Positions 35,491 to 43,350 of a stretch of DNA of 64,000 nt are shown here, one piece after another. The notes beneath the pieces were generated by a model. It worked only from the letters and a program-made list of their open reading frames with translations. It was not told the origin of the DNA and made no database searches. The stretch lies in assembly GCA_965224535.1 (NCBI GenBank), contig CBDCZR010000029.1, positions 62,001 through 126,000 of the forward strand, written 5' to 3'. The first letter of the stretch is position 1. Every line of letters begins with the position of its first letter. The translations under genes were made by a program, and so were the position numbers. Source of the DNA: JBCDHN01 sp965224535 (GTDB taxonomy: Bacteria; Verrucomicrobiota; Verrucomicrobiia; Verrucomicrobiales; DEV007).

Positions 35491-36021
35491 TTGAATTCGC
35501 TGAACCGTAAGTTTGAAAAACTCGGCGCCGCGGCGGCTGCCCAGCGCCTGTCCGAAGCCTTCGACCCCATCGCCCGCCGGTTGGTGTTGAATGGGTTCGA
35601 GCGGGTGGGGGCGGACGAGGGGACGGTGTGGATCGCCAACCAAAAAGCGGGCGAACTGGCGCCGGTGTTCAACAGCGGACCAAACGCGGCCAATTTCGTG
35701 GCCAATTTTCGCCAGCCGCTGGATAAGGGCGTGGTGAGCATGGTTTTTCACAGCGGCCAGCCGTTTTGCGAGAATGAGGTGACCAAGAACGCCTCGCACG
35801 ACCGCACCATCGACAAAGCCATGGATCAGGTGACCGCGGCCATGATCGTGGTGCCGCTGTTTTTCGCCAATCACCCGCGCGGGGTGGTTTCCTGCGTGAA
35901 ATTGGGGCAAGGCGAGTTTGAGGTGCGCGATTTGGATGAGTTGCAGCACGCGACGCTGGTTTTAGAGCGGCTTATCGACTGCCAGCTCATGGAAAACATC
36001 CGGGAAACGGACGAAGATTAG
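35491..36021 (+). CDS. GAF-domain protein
   Basis: 176 aa. The best start is TTG 35491 (MNSLNRKFEKLGAAAAAQRL); no in-frame ATG comes before residue 80 or so. The fold pattern is GAF-like: an N-terminal helix, RVGADEGTVWIANQKAGELA, the Lys-Gly-Val segment DKGVVSMVFHSGQPF, VPLFFANHPRGVVSCVKLGQ and a closing helix. No kinase, cyclase or DNA-binding part is attached, so it would act as a stand-alone sensor or partner. Its stop is 5 bp before the subtilase start, implying co-translation. Confidence 0.75.
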   Translation: MNSLNRKFEKLGAAAAAQRLSEAFDPIARRLVLNGFERVGADEGTVWIANQKAGELAPVFNSGPNAANFVANFRQPLDKGVVSMVFHSGQPFCENEVTKNASHDRTIDKAMDQVTAAMIVVPLFFANHPRGVVSCVKLGQGEFEVRDLDELQHATLVLERLIDCQLMENIRETDED

Positions 36022-36026
36022 CTGCC

Positions 36027-36839
36027 ATGGCCGCCAAGCCCAAGCAACCCTGGATTACGCCCGCACAAGCCGCAAAAGCGCTGGCCGAGGGCGCCGGCAA
36101 AGGGGTGAAAATCGCCATCCTGGACTCCGGAATCGATCCCGCCCATCCCGCGCTGAAAAATGCGTCCATCGTCGATCGGCTGGTGGTTACGGAGACCGGG
36201 CTCGGCACGGAAATTGAGCCCGATAGCGGTGGCGACGCCTTTGGCCACGGCACCGCCATTGCCTACCTCATCCACCAGGTCGCCCCCAAGGCGGAAATCG
36301 GCAGTTTCAAGGTTTTGCAGGTGACCGAGGGCCAAACCGCGGGCAAAGCCGCTTTTTTGCAAACCGCGGTGGAGGCGGCGATCGAGCGGGGCTATCACGT
36401 GCTCAATTGCAGCTTCGGCACTCCGGCGCGGCCCTCCATTTTTCGCTACTTCAAGACGTGGATCGACAAAGCTTACCTGGCCAACGTCCACATCGTCACC
36501 GCGTGCAACAACACCAACTACTCTCGCGCGGAATGGCCGGCGCACTTCCCCAGCGTCATCGCCGTGAACATGGGGCGAATCGAAGGGGATGGCTTTCACT
36601 ATCGGCCCGGGCAAATGGTGGAATTCTTTGCCCGGGGCGAGCGAGTGCAAGTGCCGTGGCTGGATGGGAACTGGAAAACGGTGACCGGCAGCAGCTACGC
36701 CGCTCCGCTGATGAGCGGGCTGGTGGCGCGGCTGCTTTCCCGGCATGCCGGTCTGAGTGTTCCGCTGGTGAAGGCCGTTCTGCGCCAAGTCGCCAAACCC
36801 TGGGACGAAAGCGTGGCCAGCAGCAACGTGTGGCTCTGA
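36027..36839 (+). CDS. Cytosolic-type subtilisin-like serine protease (S8)
   Basis: 270 aa with an intact triad: D33 in IAILDSGIDPAHPAL, H74 in FGHGTAIAYLIHQVAP, and S223 in TGSSYAAPLMSGLVARLL. The oxyanion Asn would be in HIVTACNNTN. No signal peptide, no propeptide and a short catalytic core, so it probably works inside the cell or is held inactive by a partner. The preceding GAF-domain gene 5 bp upstream is the obvious partner. Protease-sensor pairs of this kind can be part of conflict systems, but no homologue is known to me. Confidence 0.88.
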   Translation: MAAKPKQPWITPAQAAKALAEGAGKGVKIAILDSGIDPAHPALKNASIVDRLVVTETGLGTEIEPDSGGDAFGHGTAIAYLIHQVAPKAEIGSFKVLQVTEGQTAGKAAFLQTAVEAAIERGYHVLNCSFGTPARPSIFRYFKTWIDKAYLANVHIVTACNNTNYSRAEWPAHFPSVIAVNMGRIEGDGFHYRPGQMVEFFARGERVQVPWLDGNWKTVTGSSYAAPLMSGLVARLLSRHAGLSVPLVKAVLRQVAKPWDESVASSNVWL

Positions 36840-36970
36840 GGTGCGGGGAACGGTTTGTGGGCCGGCGTTGTTTGAAGGAGCTTCCGCGCTTCAAAATGCC
36901 GCTCCGGGCCTCGGAGCGCGGCGAATTTCGGGGATTGCCAGGAACGTCCGCGTGGGGTTAGGGTGAGCGG

Positions 36971-38779
36971 ATGAAGGGAGAATCGCGTTTTGCCGGTTTG
37001 CTGGGATTGGCGCTGTTGCTGGCGGCCAATTCGGCGGAAAGTCAGGAAAAAACCGCGGGCGAGTTGGTTTACGAGGTGATTCCGGTCGATGCGAACGTGG
37101 TTTGGGGCAGTTTGCGGGGGTATTTCGGAAAATTCCCCACGCCTGCGGAGCCGGACGATCCATTCGGAGAATCTTCCTTGCTCGCGCCTCCCGATCCCTT
37201 CGCGGATTTGGGCGGGTGGCGAGACGTCAACTACCGGCCGGTAACGCTGATTTTACCGGGTTTGAGCGATGGCGAGTGGTTCGATTTGCGGCCCGCGCTG
37301 GTGGATGCGAATCCGGACTGGAAGTTGCCGAAAAAAGCGCGGTTTTTGGTGAATCAGGGCCAACGGCTGCTCTACGCCGCCGCGCCGGCTGGGATTGTCG
37401 AGGAATTGCGCGGATTTCCCGAGGCGTTGCGGCGCGATTACCCGCGTTTTTGGCGGGTGAGCTGCGCGGTGCTCCGCATGAAGCCGGAAACTTTTGCGAA
37501 AATCGGGGCCGCCCACGTAAACCTCGATTTGCTGCAACGCGACGATGTGGAGCACGTGGTTTCGCTGTTCCCCGTCGGCCGTTTCAAGGAGAGCTGCGAG
37601 CTGAGCGTGAGTTCCGGGCAAATCGCGGCCAAGGCGACGTGCGGGCTGACCAAGGAACCCGATGATTCGCTGAAACTGAACCTCCGTTTCGAGCTGGAAA
37701 CAGGCGGCGAGGCGCTAACCGGAGAGCTGTCCGGACCGGTGGCCTCCGGAGTGGCGCGGCACCGGATTTTGGCGAATTCGGCCGATGCGACGCTGGTTTT
37801 GATCGCAGTGCCGGAAGATTTGATCGTGGAAGCTTTTTTACCAACGGCCGCGGAGGAGGAATTGGCCGCGGAACAGGAACGATGGCGGAAAGTTGGCCCC
37901 AGCGTCAAATTCGTCCCGACTGAAGACGTGCCATCGCCGGAACCGGATCGGATGAGCGAAGAGATGGAGTCGCTCGTCTTCAATGTCTCCTACGGCTTTT
38001 TGCGCACCTACGAGTCTCAGAATTACATTCCGCCCGACGATCCCTTCGTGGATTTGGGCGTTGCGCCGGAGTTGTCTCCGCCTGCCAAGGACCCTCCGCG
38101 TTTCAAAATGCCGCGGTTTGAGGACGAACTTGGCCCCGGCCCGTTTGCGGATGCCCGCACGAATTTGGAGGATATGGGGATCAAGTTTCCACCAGGTTCC
38201 TGCGCGTTCTTGGACACGAAAAAATGGCGACTTTACGTGCGCAACAATCGATTCAACCTCGAAATGTTGGACATCTATTTCGAGTCCGGCTGCTATTGTC
38301 CGCCGCAAAACATTCGCCAGCGCTATTCGTTCGTGCAAAGCCCGGAACCCCTCAGTCTTCGACCCACTTCGTTGCGTCCGATCCATTCGATTGGCGTCAT
38401 TTCCAGGTCTGGGGAGCGCTCAGGCGTCAGGGCCGGTCTGCCTCAAAACGGCCAGCGGTTTTGGTTGGAGGCTCATCCGGTGATCTGCGCCGACGGTTTT
38501 TTGTTGGACTTTCGCCTGTCCATTGAGGGCGAATTTCGCGACGACCGCGGAGTCCCCGTCCGCTTCGCCAACAGATCCGCGCACATATTTTGCGACGGGC
38601 TGGTTCACCACTTGCCGTTGTGCGGAGTGGCCGGCCGGCACTGGGGCGTGCAAGTTTTCGCGAAACTCACCGACGCCGGCGTGCACGAGCACCTTGGGAA
38701 GCAGCGATCCTTCCCCGGTCTTGACGAGTTGATGGTGAAAATCGCCGAATTTTTGAAGGCTGAGGGCCACACGCTGTGA
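36971..38779 (+). CDS. Secreted protein with repeated secretin-N-like domains
   Basis: 602 aa, signal peptide MKGESRFAGLLGLALLLAAN. Two regions show the layout typical of PVC-phylum proteins with FPPG..(L)xVRN motifs: about 125-150 (WFDLRPALVDANPDWKLPKK .. RLLYAAAPAGIVEEL) and about 390-440 (LEDMGIKFPPGSCAFLDTKK .. LYVRNNRFNLEMLD). The second is a good match to the G(I/V)xFPxGxxA..L(I/Y)VRNTxxNL element seen beside secretin/STN-like domains. Pro/Asp-rich linkers (PPDDPFVDLG) repeat. Overlaps the lipoprotein gene that follows by 1 nt (TGATG). Function unknown; probably envelope. Confidence 0.65.
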   Translation: MKGESRFAGLLGLALLLAANSAESQEKTAGELVYEVIPVDANVVWGSLRGYFGKFPTPAEPDDPFGESSLLAPPDPFADLGGWRDVNYRPVTLILPGLSDGEWFDLRPALVDANPDWKLPKKARFLVNQGQRLLYAAAPAGIVEELRGFPEALRRDYPRFWRVSCAVLRMKPETFAKIGAAHVNLDLLQRDDVEHVVSLFPVGRFKESCELSVSSGQIAAKATCGLTKEPDDSLKLNLRFELETGGEALTGELSGPVASGVARHRILANSADATLVLIAVPEDLIVEAFLPTAAEEELAAEQERWRKVGPSVKFVPTEDVPSPEPDRMSEEMESLVFNVSYGFLRTYESQNYIPPDDPFVDLGVAPELSPPAKDPPRFKMPRFEDELGPGPFADARTNLEDMGIKFPPGSCAFLDTKKWRLYVRNNRFNLEMLDIYFESGCYCPPQNIRQRYSFVQSPEPLSLRPTSLRPIHSIGVISRSGERSGVRAGLPQNGQRFWLEAHPVICADGFLLDFRLSIEGEFRDDRGVPVRFANRSAHIFCDGLVHHLPLCGVAGRHWGVQVFAKLTDAGVHEHLGKQRSFPGLDELMVKIAEFLKAEGHTL

Positions 38780-39585
38780 TGGAGCTGCCCTGGCGCCTGC
38801 TTTTGTTCTTACTGCTCCTCGGCTGCGCGCAGGATGCGGCGGACGATCCCCAAACGCTGCGAACTTACTCCGCCGCCGCGCATCAATTGCTGTGGATCAA
38901 CTGGACGACCAAATCGCTCGACGACATTCGCCAGCGCCAGGAGTTTCTCGATGCCGATTTGGCGCCCAACCGGATCAATCCGGACGATTCGTGGTACGAT
39001 TTGCGCCCGTTTTTCGAAAATCGGCTAAAAATCGGCTTCGGCGAGGCTGGGTTCGCGGTTTGGAACCGGGAATCGCGGGAATTGGTGATTCAGGCGCCGA
39101 AAAGCCAGCTTGCGCCGTTTCACCAGCAGTTGGCCAAGTGGAATGAGGCCAGCGATGCGCCAAGGCTCGTCGCACTCGAGGCAATTTGCCTGAAAACGGG
39201 GAAACCGCCCGATCCCAACGTTTTTCTGCGCGAAAGCGCCACGTTGCCTGATTTCTTGGCCGGCAAGTTTGGCGAGCCGGAGTTGCTCAACGTCGCGAAA
39301 CTGCGCGTACACTCCGGAACACGCGGCAAGGCAGAACAAAGCGACGCTGGGCCGATTGAGACGCTCACTCTCGAAACGGACGCCATCATCGCTGCGGACG
39401 ATAACCTAGTTGACCTGAGATTTACTTACGAAATCGCCCTGAAAAGCGGCGAATCGTTCACCCAAAATTCCGCCGCCACCTTGAGCAACGATCGGCCGTT
39501 GTTGCTGGAATTGGGCGGGGCCGGAACCGCGGAGAGCCCCATGCACTACCTGCTGCTGCGGGCCTGGCCGGAGCCGGTGAAGTGA
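38779..39585 (+). CDS. Lipoprotein paralogous to the preceding gene's domain
   Basis: 268 aa from ATG 38779, with a lipobox in LLLFLLLLGCAQDAAD, so an anchored lipoprotein. Residues about 68-115 (SWYDLRPFFENRLKIG .. AVWNRESRELVIQAP) match the WFDLRP..VxxxxQRLLY region of the protein encoded upstream, so the two genes share a domain by descent. The remaining 150 residues are beta-rich and not recognised. Translationally coupled to the upstream gene. Confidence 0.65.
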   Translation: MELPWRLLLFLLLLGCAQDAADDPQTLRTYSAAAHQLLWINWTTKSLDDIRQRQEFLDADLAPNRINPDDSWYDLRPFFENRLKIGFGEAGFAVWNRESRELVIQAPKSQLAPFHQQLAKWNEASDAPRLVALEAICLKTGKPPDPNVFLRESATLPDFLAGKFGEPELLNVAKLRVHSGTRGKAEQSDAGPIETLTLETDAIIAADDNLVDLRFTYEIALKSGESFTQNSAATLSNDRPLLLELGGAGTAESPMHYLLLRAWPEPVK

Positions 39586-39647
39586 ATCGGCCGCCAAGGC
39601 TTGGCCAAATTGCAAGAGCCGAATTGAAACGGGGCCTGAGGCGTCGT

Positions 39648-39846
39648 TAGGGAGCGTTTGAAAAATGGGGCGAGGTGCGCTGCGAGCGATTTTTTCGGCT
39701 GGGATTGATGGCTCGGGGTGTCGATGCTCACAAAGCCCCGAACAGTTCGGGGCTTTGTGAGCCGGCTCATCGGCGCCCCGAGCCATCAATCCCAGCCGAA
39801 AAAATCGCTCGCAGCGCACCTCGCCCCATTTTTCAAACGCACCCTA
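39648..39846. repeat. Palindromic repeat element, copy 2 (intact, 199 bp)
   Basis: Nearly perfect inverted repeat: the left arm 39648-39718 (TAGGGAGCGTTTGAAAAATG ..) and the right arm 39776-39846 pair over 71 bp with a single mismatch near the tip. Inside sits a second perfect 16-bp palindrome, CTCACAAAGCCCCGAA (39727-39742) with its complement at 39746-39761 around a 3-nt loop. It could fold into one long cruciform. No transposase gene. Several apparent open frames inside are only mirror readings. It lies between two convergent genes (stops at 39585 and 39857). Confidence 0.92.
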
Positions 39847-39856
39847 GTCCGACCCC

Positions 39857-41026
39857 TCAATCGCGCCCAAACCACTGTTCTTCCTTGGGCAACGCGATGA
39901 CCGGCCAACCGGCGGGATAAACGCGCACAATCCGCTTGGGGCGGTAGCCTTCCAGCATCAACCCGGGCTGCATCCGGATTTGCACGCCGCTGCATCCGGG
40001 CACAGCCGGAATTTGGCGCTTTTCCAGGATTGGCCCGCGTTTGCGGTCGTTGACCGGGTCATAGGTCACCAAACTTTCGCGGGAGACGGCGAGGCCGGCT
40101 TCCTGTTTCACGACCAGGCTTTCGAACAGCTTGGGATCGACGTTCGCGAAGAAGGTGACCGTCACGATGCGCTCGTGGTTGTCCACCTCATCCACCCAAC
40201 CGGGCAATCCCCGCTGGCGGACGTGGATGTGGTGCTTTTTCATCTGGTGGGCGCTGGCAAAACCGCGGCTCGCTTCGTCCAGCCAGATTTCGCGGATGCG
40301 GCCCGGGCCGTAGAGCGTCGCCCAGGTGATGTTGAGCTGAATTTGCTGGCCGGGCGCGAGGATTTCCAGGCTTTCGAACCCGCGTCCCTTCCAAACTCGC
40401 GCGCTGTCCGGAAGATCGAAGATTTTCGCCTCGCCCGCGGGTTTCCCGCTCTGGAGCAGGGTTGCGGTGAGCTTTTTGGCCGCAAAATCGACCGCATCGA
40501 CGCGCCAGAGCTGATTTTGACGCTGGTGGAAGCTGAAATCGTCCTCCAAGCGCAAACAACGCGTGAAATCCTTCTCCGGCGTGACTCGGCGATGCCAGCT
40601 TTCGATGATGAGCGATTCGTCATCCGGATGGCGCAGATAAAATTGGCCGCGCAGGTGGGTCCCCACCGGAATGTCCGTCAAGCAGGCCGGCGCTCCGTGG
40701 TAGAAAACCGCGCCATAGGGCAACATTTGCGCGCCGAGCGGCAGGTCGAAGTGGCTGCGGTTCTGCTTATCGGTGCGATCGGCGCGCAAGACGAATTTGC
40801 GCTCCACGTGATCGACGCCGATCAATTCGCCGGAAATGGAGTGTGACGAGCCCTCGGGCGGAAATTCGCCATCGGCCAGTTGGAACCAGGGCAGGGATTC
40901 ATCGGCGCTTTCATCCGTGCGGAAGCCCGCAGCGCCTTCAGCGGGTTTCGGTGCGGCGTCTTCGGCGGAAAACGCGGCGGCAAGTTGGAAAGCGGCGAAC
41001 AGGAGGCAAGGAATGGCGGGTTTCAT
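39857..41026 (-). CDS. Secreted protein of unknown function
   Basis: 389 aa from ATG 41026 with signal peptide MKPAIPCLLFAAFQLAAAFS. The beta-rich body shows repeated small-barrel patterns: ELIGVDHVERKFVLRADR, DIPVGTHLRGQFYLRHPDDE, LWRVDAVDFAAKKLTATLL, and a C-terminal LEGYRPKRIVRVYPAGWPVI. This looks like tandem OB- or SH3-like barrels. No family recognised. The gene is convergent with the lipoprotein gene and the palindromic element lies at their junction. Confidence 0.65.
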   Translation of the reverse strand: MKPAIPCLLFAAFQLAAAFSAEDAAPKPAEGAAGFRTDESADESLPWFQLADGEFPPEGSSHSISGELIGVDHVERKFVLRADRTDKQNRSHFDLPLGAQMLPYGAVFYHGAPACLTDIPVGTHLRGQFYLRHPDDESLIIESWHRRVTPEKDFTRCLRLEDDFSFHQRQNQLWRVDAVDFAAKKLTATLLQSGKPAGEAKIFDLPDSARVWKGRGFESLEILAPGQQIQLNITWATLYGPGRIREIWLDEASRGFASAHQMKKHHIHVRQRGLPGWVDEVDNHERIVTVTFFANVDPKLFESLVVKQEAGLAVSRESLVTYDPVNDRKRGPILEKRQIPAVPGCSGVQIRMQPGLMLEGYRPKRIVRVYPAGWPVIALPKEEQWFGRD

Positions 41027-41139
41027 GGCGAATTTTAGCGGAAAATTGCGGGAATCGACCGGATCACGAAACCCGCGAACGCGGCCTTTCACCGGCAAAA
41101 CCGGGTGAAATCGCGGAATTTATAAAAATTACGAAATAT

Positions 41140-41167
41140 TTTGATTTTGCGTCTCTTTGCCGATAAT
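41140..41167 (+). promoter_or_regulatory. Candidate promoter for the small secreted protein
   Basis: TTTGAT (41140-41145) and GATAAT (41162-41167) with a 16-bp spacer, ending 11 bp before ATG 41179; the preceding 30 bp are AT-rich (TTTATAAAAATTACGAAATA). The short distance to the start would leave almost no leader, so this is tentative. Confidence 0.3.
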
Positions 41168-41178
41168 TTCCGCCCGTC

Positions 41179-41640
41179 ATGAAGCGCAACACAAACTTAC
41201 TCTGCCTTTTCGTTGGCCTCATCTCCGCAATTTTGGCCGGACAACGTGCTGAAGCTGCCTCCGGCGAGCAATTTATGGGCTCCTACGGCGCGGGTTGGCG
41301 TAGTTTTAGCGTTTATTCCGCCACCACGGCCCCCGCGGTCAACACTTACAGCATGAAATTCGCAACCGGCATTCAAATTACCGGAGATCGGGTTCAATTG
41401 GTGGAAAATGGCGGCAAATTCGTCCGCAACGGCCATTCTCGGCAGATTAACCCCACCACCTACGCTCACGTGGATCTTCGGCCGAAAACGGTGCGCACCA
41501 GCCGCCAGATTGGACGCCGCAAGAGTTCGGGACATCGCGTTCACCGCGCCCCGTCATCGCGGGTTAAGGTTCCCGTGATGGGGCACGCCGGGCGATTGGT
41601 CGGCAAGCTGTTTTCGCGCAAGAATCGCAGGGCGGCGTAG
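41179..41640 (+). CDS. Small secreted basic protein
   Basis: 153 aa with signal peptide MKRNTNLLCLFVGLISAILA (cleavage near AEAAS). The mature part has an aromatic/Gly-rich start (GEQFMGSYGAGWRSF) and a strongly basic tail (KTVRTSRQIGRRKSSGHRVH .. KLFSRKNRRAA). No family recognised. The tail could bind nucleic acid or acidic polysaccharide; this is speculation. Confidence 0.6.
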   Translation: MKRNTNLLCLFVGLISAILAGQRAEAASGEQFMGSYGAGWRSFSVYSATTAPAVNTYSMKFATGIQITGDRVQLVENGGKFVRNGHSRQINPTTYAHVDLRPKTVRTSRQIGRRKSSGHRVHRAPSSRVKVPVMGHAGRLVGKLFSRKNRRAA

Positions 41641-41750
41641 CCAATTTGCCGAAAATTCGCGAGTTTTTTTGCAAGCAAGGGTGGCCATCGCGTCTGATCG
41701 AGCCAATTTTCCCGGAATTGGGAATTCTTAACCCCTTGTTGCAACAACTC

Positions 41751-42164
41751 ATGAAAATCCTAGCCCTAACGGCGGCCAGTTCGATCGCCGCCGCCTTTCT
41801 TCTTCCCACCACTGCGCTAGCCGATCATTCGCGCAAAGTCTCCGGCCGCTGCGGCCAATGCAATCAGCCGATTTACTCCTACCGCGTCGCGGCTGGTTAT
41901 GATTCGTGCCGGCGCCCGATTTACCGTTGGGTTCTCCAGCCGCACAACCATTCTAACTACCACAACTACCGTTCGCGGAGTTACCCGTCGCGCAGCTACC
42001 CATCCCGCAGTTATCCCTCGCGCAGCTACCCGTCTCGCGGGTATTACAGCCGGGGAGGCTCCTGCCGCCAACCCAGCTACCGCTACGGTTATTCTCCCTA
42101 CAGCCGCTACGGCATTTCCGGCGGCCGCGGAGGGATTTCGTTTCACTACAGCTTCGGGCGCTAG
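41751..42164 (+). CDS. Secreted Tyr/Ser/Arg-rich repeat protein
   Basis: 137 aa from ATG 41751; an upstream extension to 41646 lacks a signal and is not credible. Signal peptide MKILALTAASSIAAAFLLPT. The mature part begins with a CGQCNQPIYSYRVAAGYDSC element, two Cys pairs that could bind metal or form disulfides. Four RSYPS repeats follow, then a Tyr/Gly/Ser-rich tail (YRYGYSPYSRYG). It resembles Tyr-rich secreted surface or adhesive proteins. A strong terminator follows at 42197. Confidence 0.6.
   Translation: MKILALTAASSIAAAFLLPTTALADHSRKVSGRCGQCNQPIYSYRVAAGYDSCRRPIYRWVLQPHNHSNYHNYRSRSYPSRSYPSRSYPSRSYPSRGYYSRGGSCRQPSYRYGYSPYSRYGISGGRGGISFHYSFGR
41973..42032 (+). repeat. Four tandem 15-bp coding repeats
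   Basis: Units TCGCGGAGTTACCCG, TCGCGCAGCTACCCA, TCCCGCAGTTATCCC and TCGCGCAGCTACCCG encode successive (S)RSYP repeats in frame. A partial fifth unit (TCTCGCGGGTATTAC) follows. Length change by slippage would stay in frame. Confidence 0.9.
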
Positions 42165-42196
42165 AGACCGAACAATTTGCCAATCGAAGGCGAACC

Positions 42197-42233
42197 AGGC
42201 GGACGATGGATGCGATTCATCTCCGCCTTTTTT
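42197..42233 (+). terminator. Intrinsic terminator
   Basis: AGGCGGA (42197-42203), one bulged C, GATG, a 9-nt loop, CATC, then TCCGCCT (42222-42228) and a T6 run. This 11-bp bulged stem plus T-tract lies 33 bp after the stop of the Tyr-rich protein. Confidence 0.8.
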
Positions 42234-42298
42234 CGTTACAATCGCAAAAAACCTTTGTAATCGCAGACAAAAGCCCCTTGCGGCAACGATTTTAGAGT

Positions 42299-43327
42299 AT
42301 GGAGATCATCGATCAACTTAGCGTGGCGCTAGGATTTGCCACCCTGGCAGGCATCAATCTTTACCTGACCGCTTTCGTCACCGGACTGGCAGTCCGCATG
42401 AACTGGCTGGTCTTGTCCGAGCAATACGGCGACCTGAGCATCCTCGGTTCCGACGTGGTTTTGGCCGTTTCCGGCGCCTTGCTCGTCATCGAGATCATGG
42501 CGGACAAAGTGCCGTGGGTCGATAGTCTCTGGGACTCCTTTCACACGCTCATTCGCCCGGTTGGCGGCGGTTTGCTGGCCATTTCCACGTTGGGAACGGT
42601 CGATCCGCAATTTCAGGTGATCATCGGTCTGGTAGCTAGCGGCGCTACTTTGGTCAGCCACGGCGCCAAAGCCGGCACGCGCCTGGTCATCAACAATTCT
42701 CCGGAGCCGGTGACCAACGCCACGGCCAGCGCGGTTGAAGATGCCGCGGTGATTGGCGGGCTCGTGCTCATGAGTGCCTCGCCCAAGGTCATGGCCGTCG
42801 TCTGCGTGCTCTTCCTGGCCTTCGCCATCTTCACGTTCCCGAAGATGTTCCGGCGCATTCGCGGTTTTTACTGGTTGCTCTACCAAAATCTGGTGGGCGG
42901 CGACCGCACGGAACTTTCTCACAACCTGGGAGCCGACGAAGATCTTGCCTTGACCGATGCCGTGCCAAATCCGGAGATTCTCTGGAACGCGGCGGTGCTG
43001 AGCGGAAAATCCAAGGGGCTCAAGCGCATGAAACCGTGGTTGTTCGGCCGATTGGTCGCGGTGGCGGGCGAAACTCCCCGGCTCTTTTTCATCGGCCGGC
43101 GCTGGCGCAGGCATTTTTGCCTGGAACTGAGCGGCGACGATCTGCACGTCCGCCACGAACCGGGTTTGCTGAGCGAGCGCATCGTCATCTACGACCGTGG
43201 GGGGAGTTTTCTCGCCGCTTTCCGGATGCCTCGCAGCCAGGGCGAGTTGGCCAAGCGGGTGATCTTGGCATTGCGCGATTTTTTCGCAAAATTGCCGGCC
43301 AAAGCGTTGGCTGCCAAAAACGCGTGA
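42299..43327 (+). CDS. DUF4126 membrane protein
   Basis: 342 aa. The N-terminal two-thirds is a multi-helix membrane domain typical of DUF4126: MEIIDQLSVALGFATLAGIN, ILGSDVVLAVSGALLVIEIM, KVPWVDSLWDSFHTLIRPVG, VIIGLVASGATLVSHGAKAG and AVVCVLFLAFAIF, about five to six helices. The C-terminal 120 residues are soluble (MKPWLFGRLVAVAGETPRLF onward), an addition not present in short DUF4126 proteins. No signal peptide. Function unknown; it is followed 23 bp later by the propeller gene. Confidence 0.75.
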   Translation: MEIIDQLSVALGFATLAGINLYLTAFVTGLAVRMNWLVLSEQYGDLSILGSDVVLAVSGALLVIEIMADKVPWVDSLWDSFHTLIRPVGGGLLAISTLGTVDPQFQVIIGLVASGATLVSHGAKAGTRLVINNSPEPVTNATASAVEDAAVIGGLVLMSASPKVMAVVCVLFLAFAIFTFPKMFRRIRGFYWLLYQNLVGGDRTELSHNLGADEDLALTDAVPNPEILWNAAVLSGKSKGLKRMKPWLFGRLVAVAGETPRLFFIGRRWRRHFCLELSGDDLHVRHEPGLLSERIVIYDRGGSFLAAFRMPRSQGELAKRVILALRDFFAKLPAKALAAKNA

Positions 43328-43350
43328 TTTGCCGGAAGGGCTGAAGCAGG

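Noticed and set aside
39546..39920. Several small frames sharing similar peptides, also near 18402-18700
   Set aside because: They are opposite-strand readings of the palindromic element; the shared peptides come from the repeat, not from a gene family.
41973..42045. Possible CRISPR-like repeat run
   Set aside because: The 15-bp units are contiguous and in frame, without spacers; they are coding repeats.
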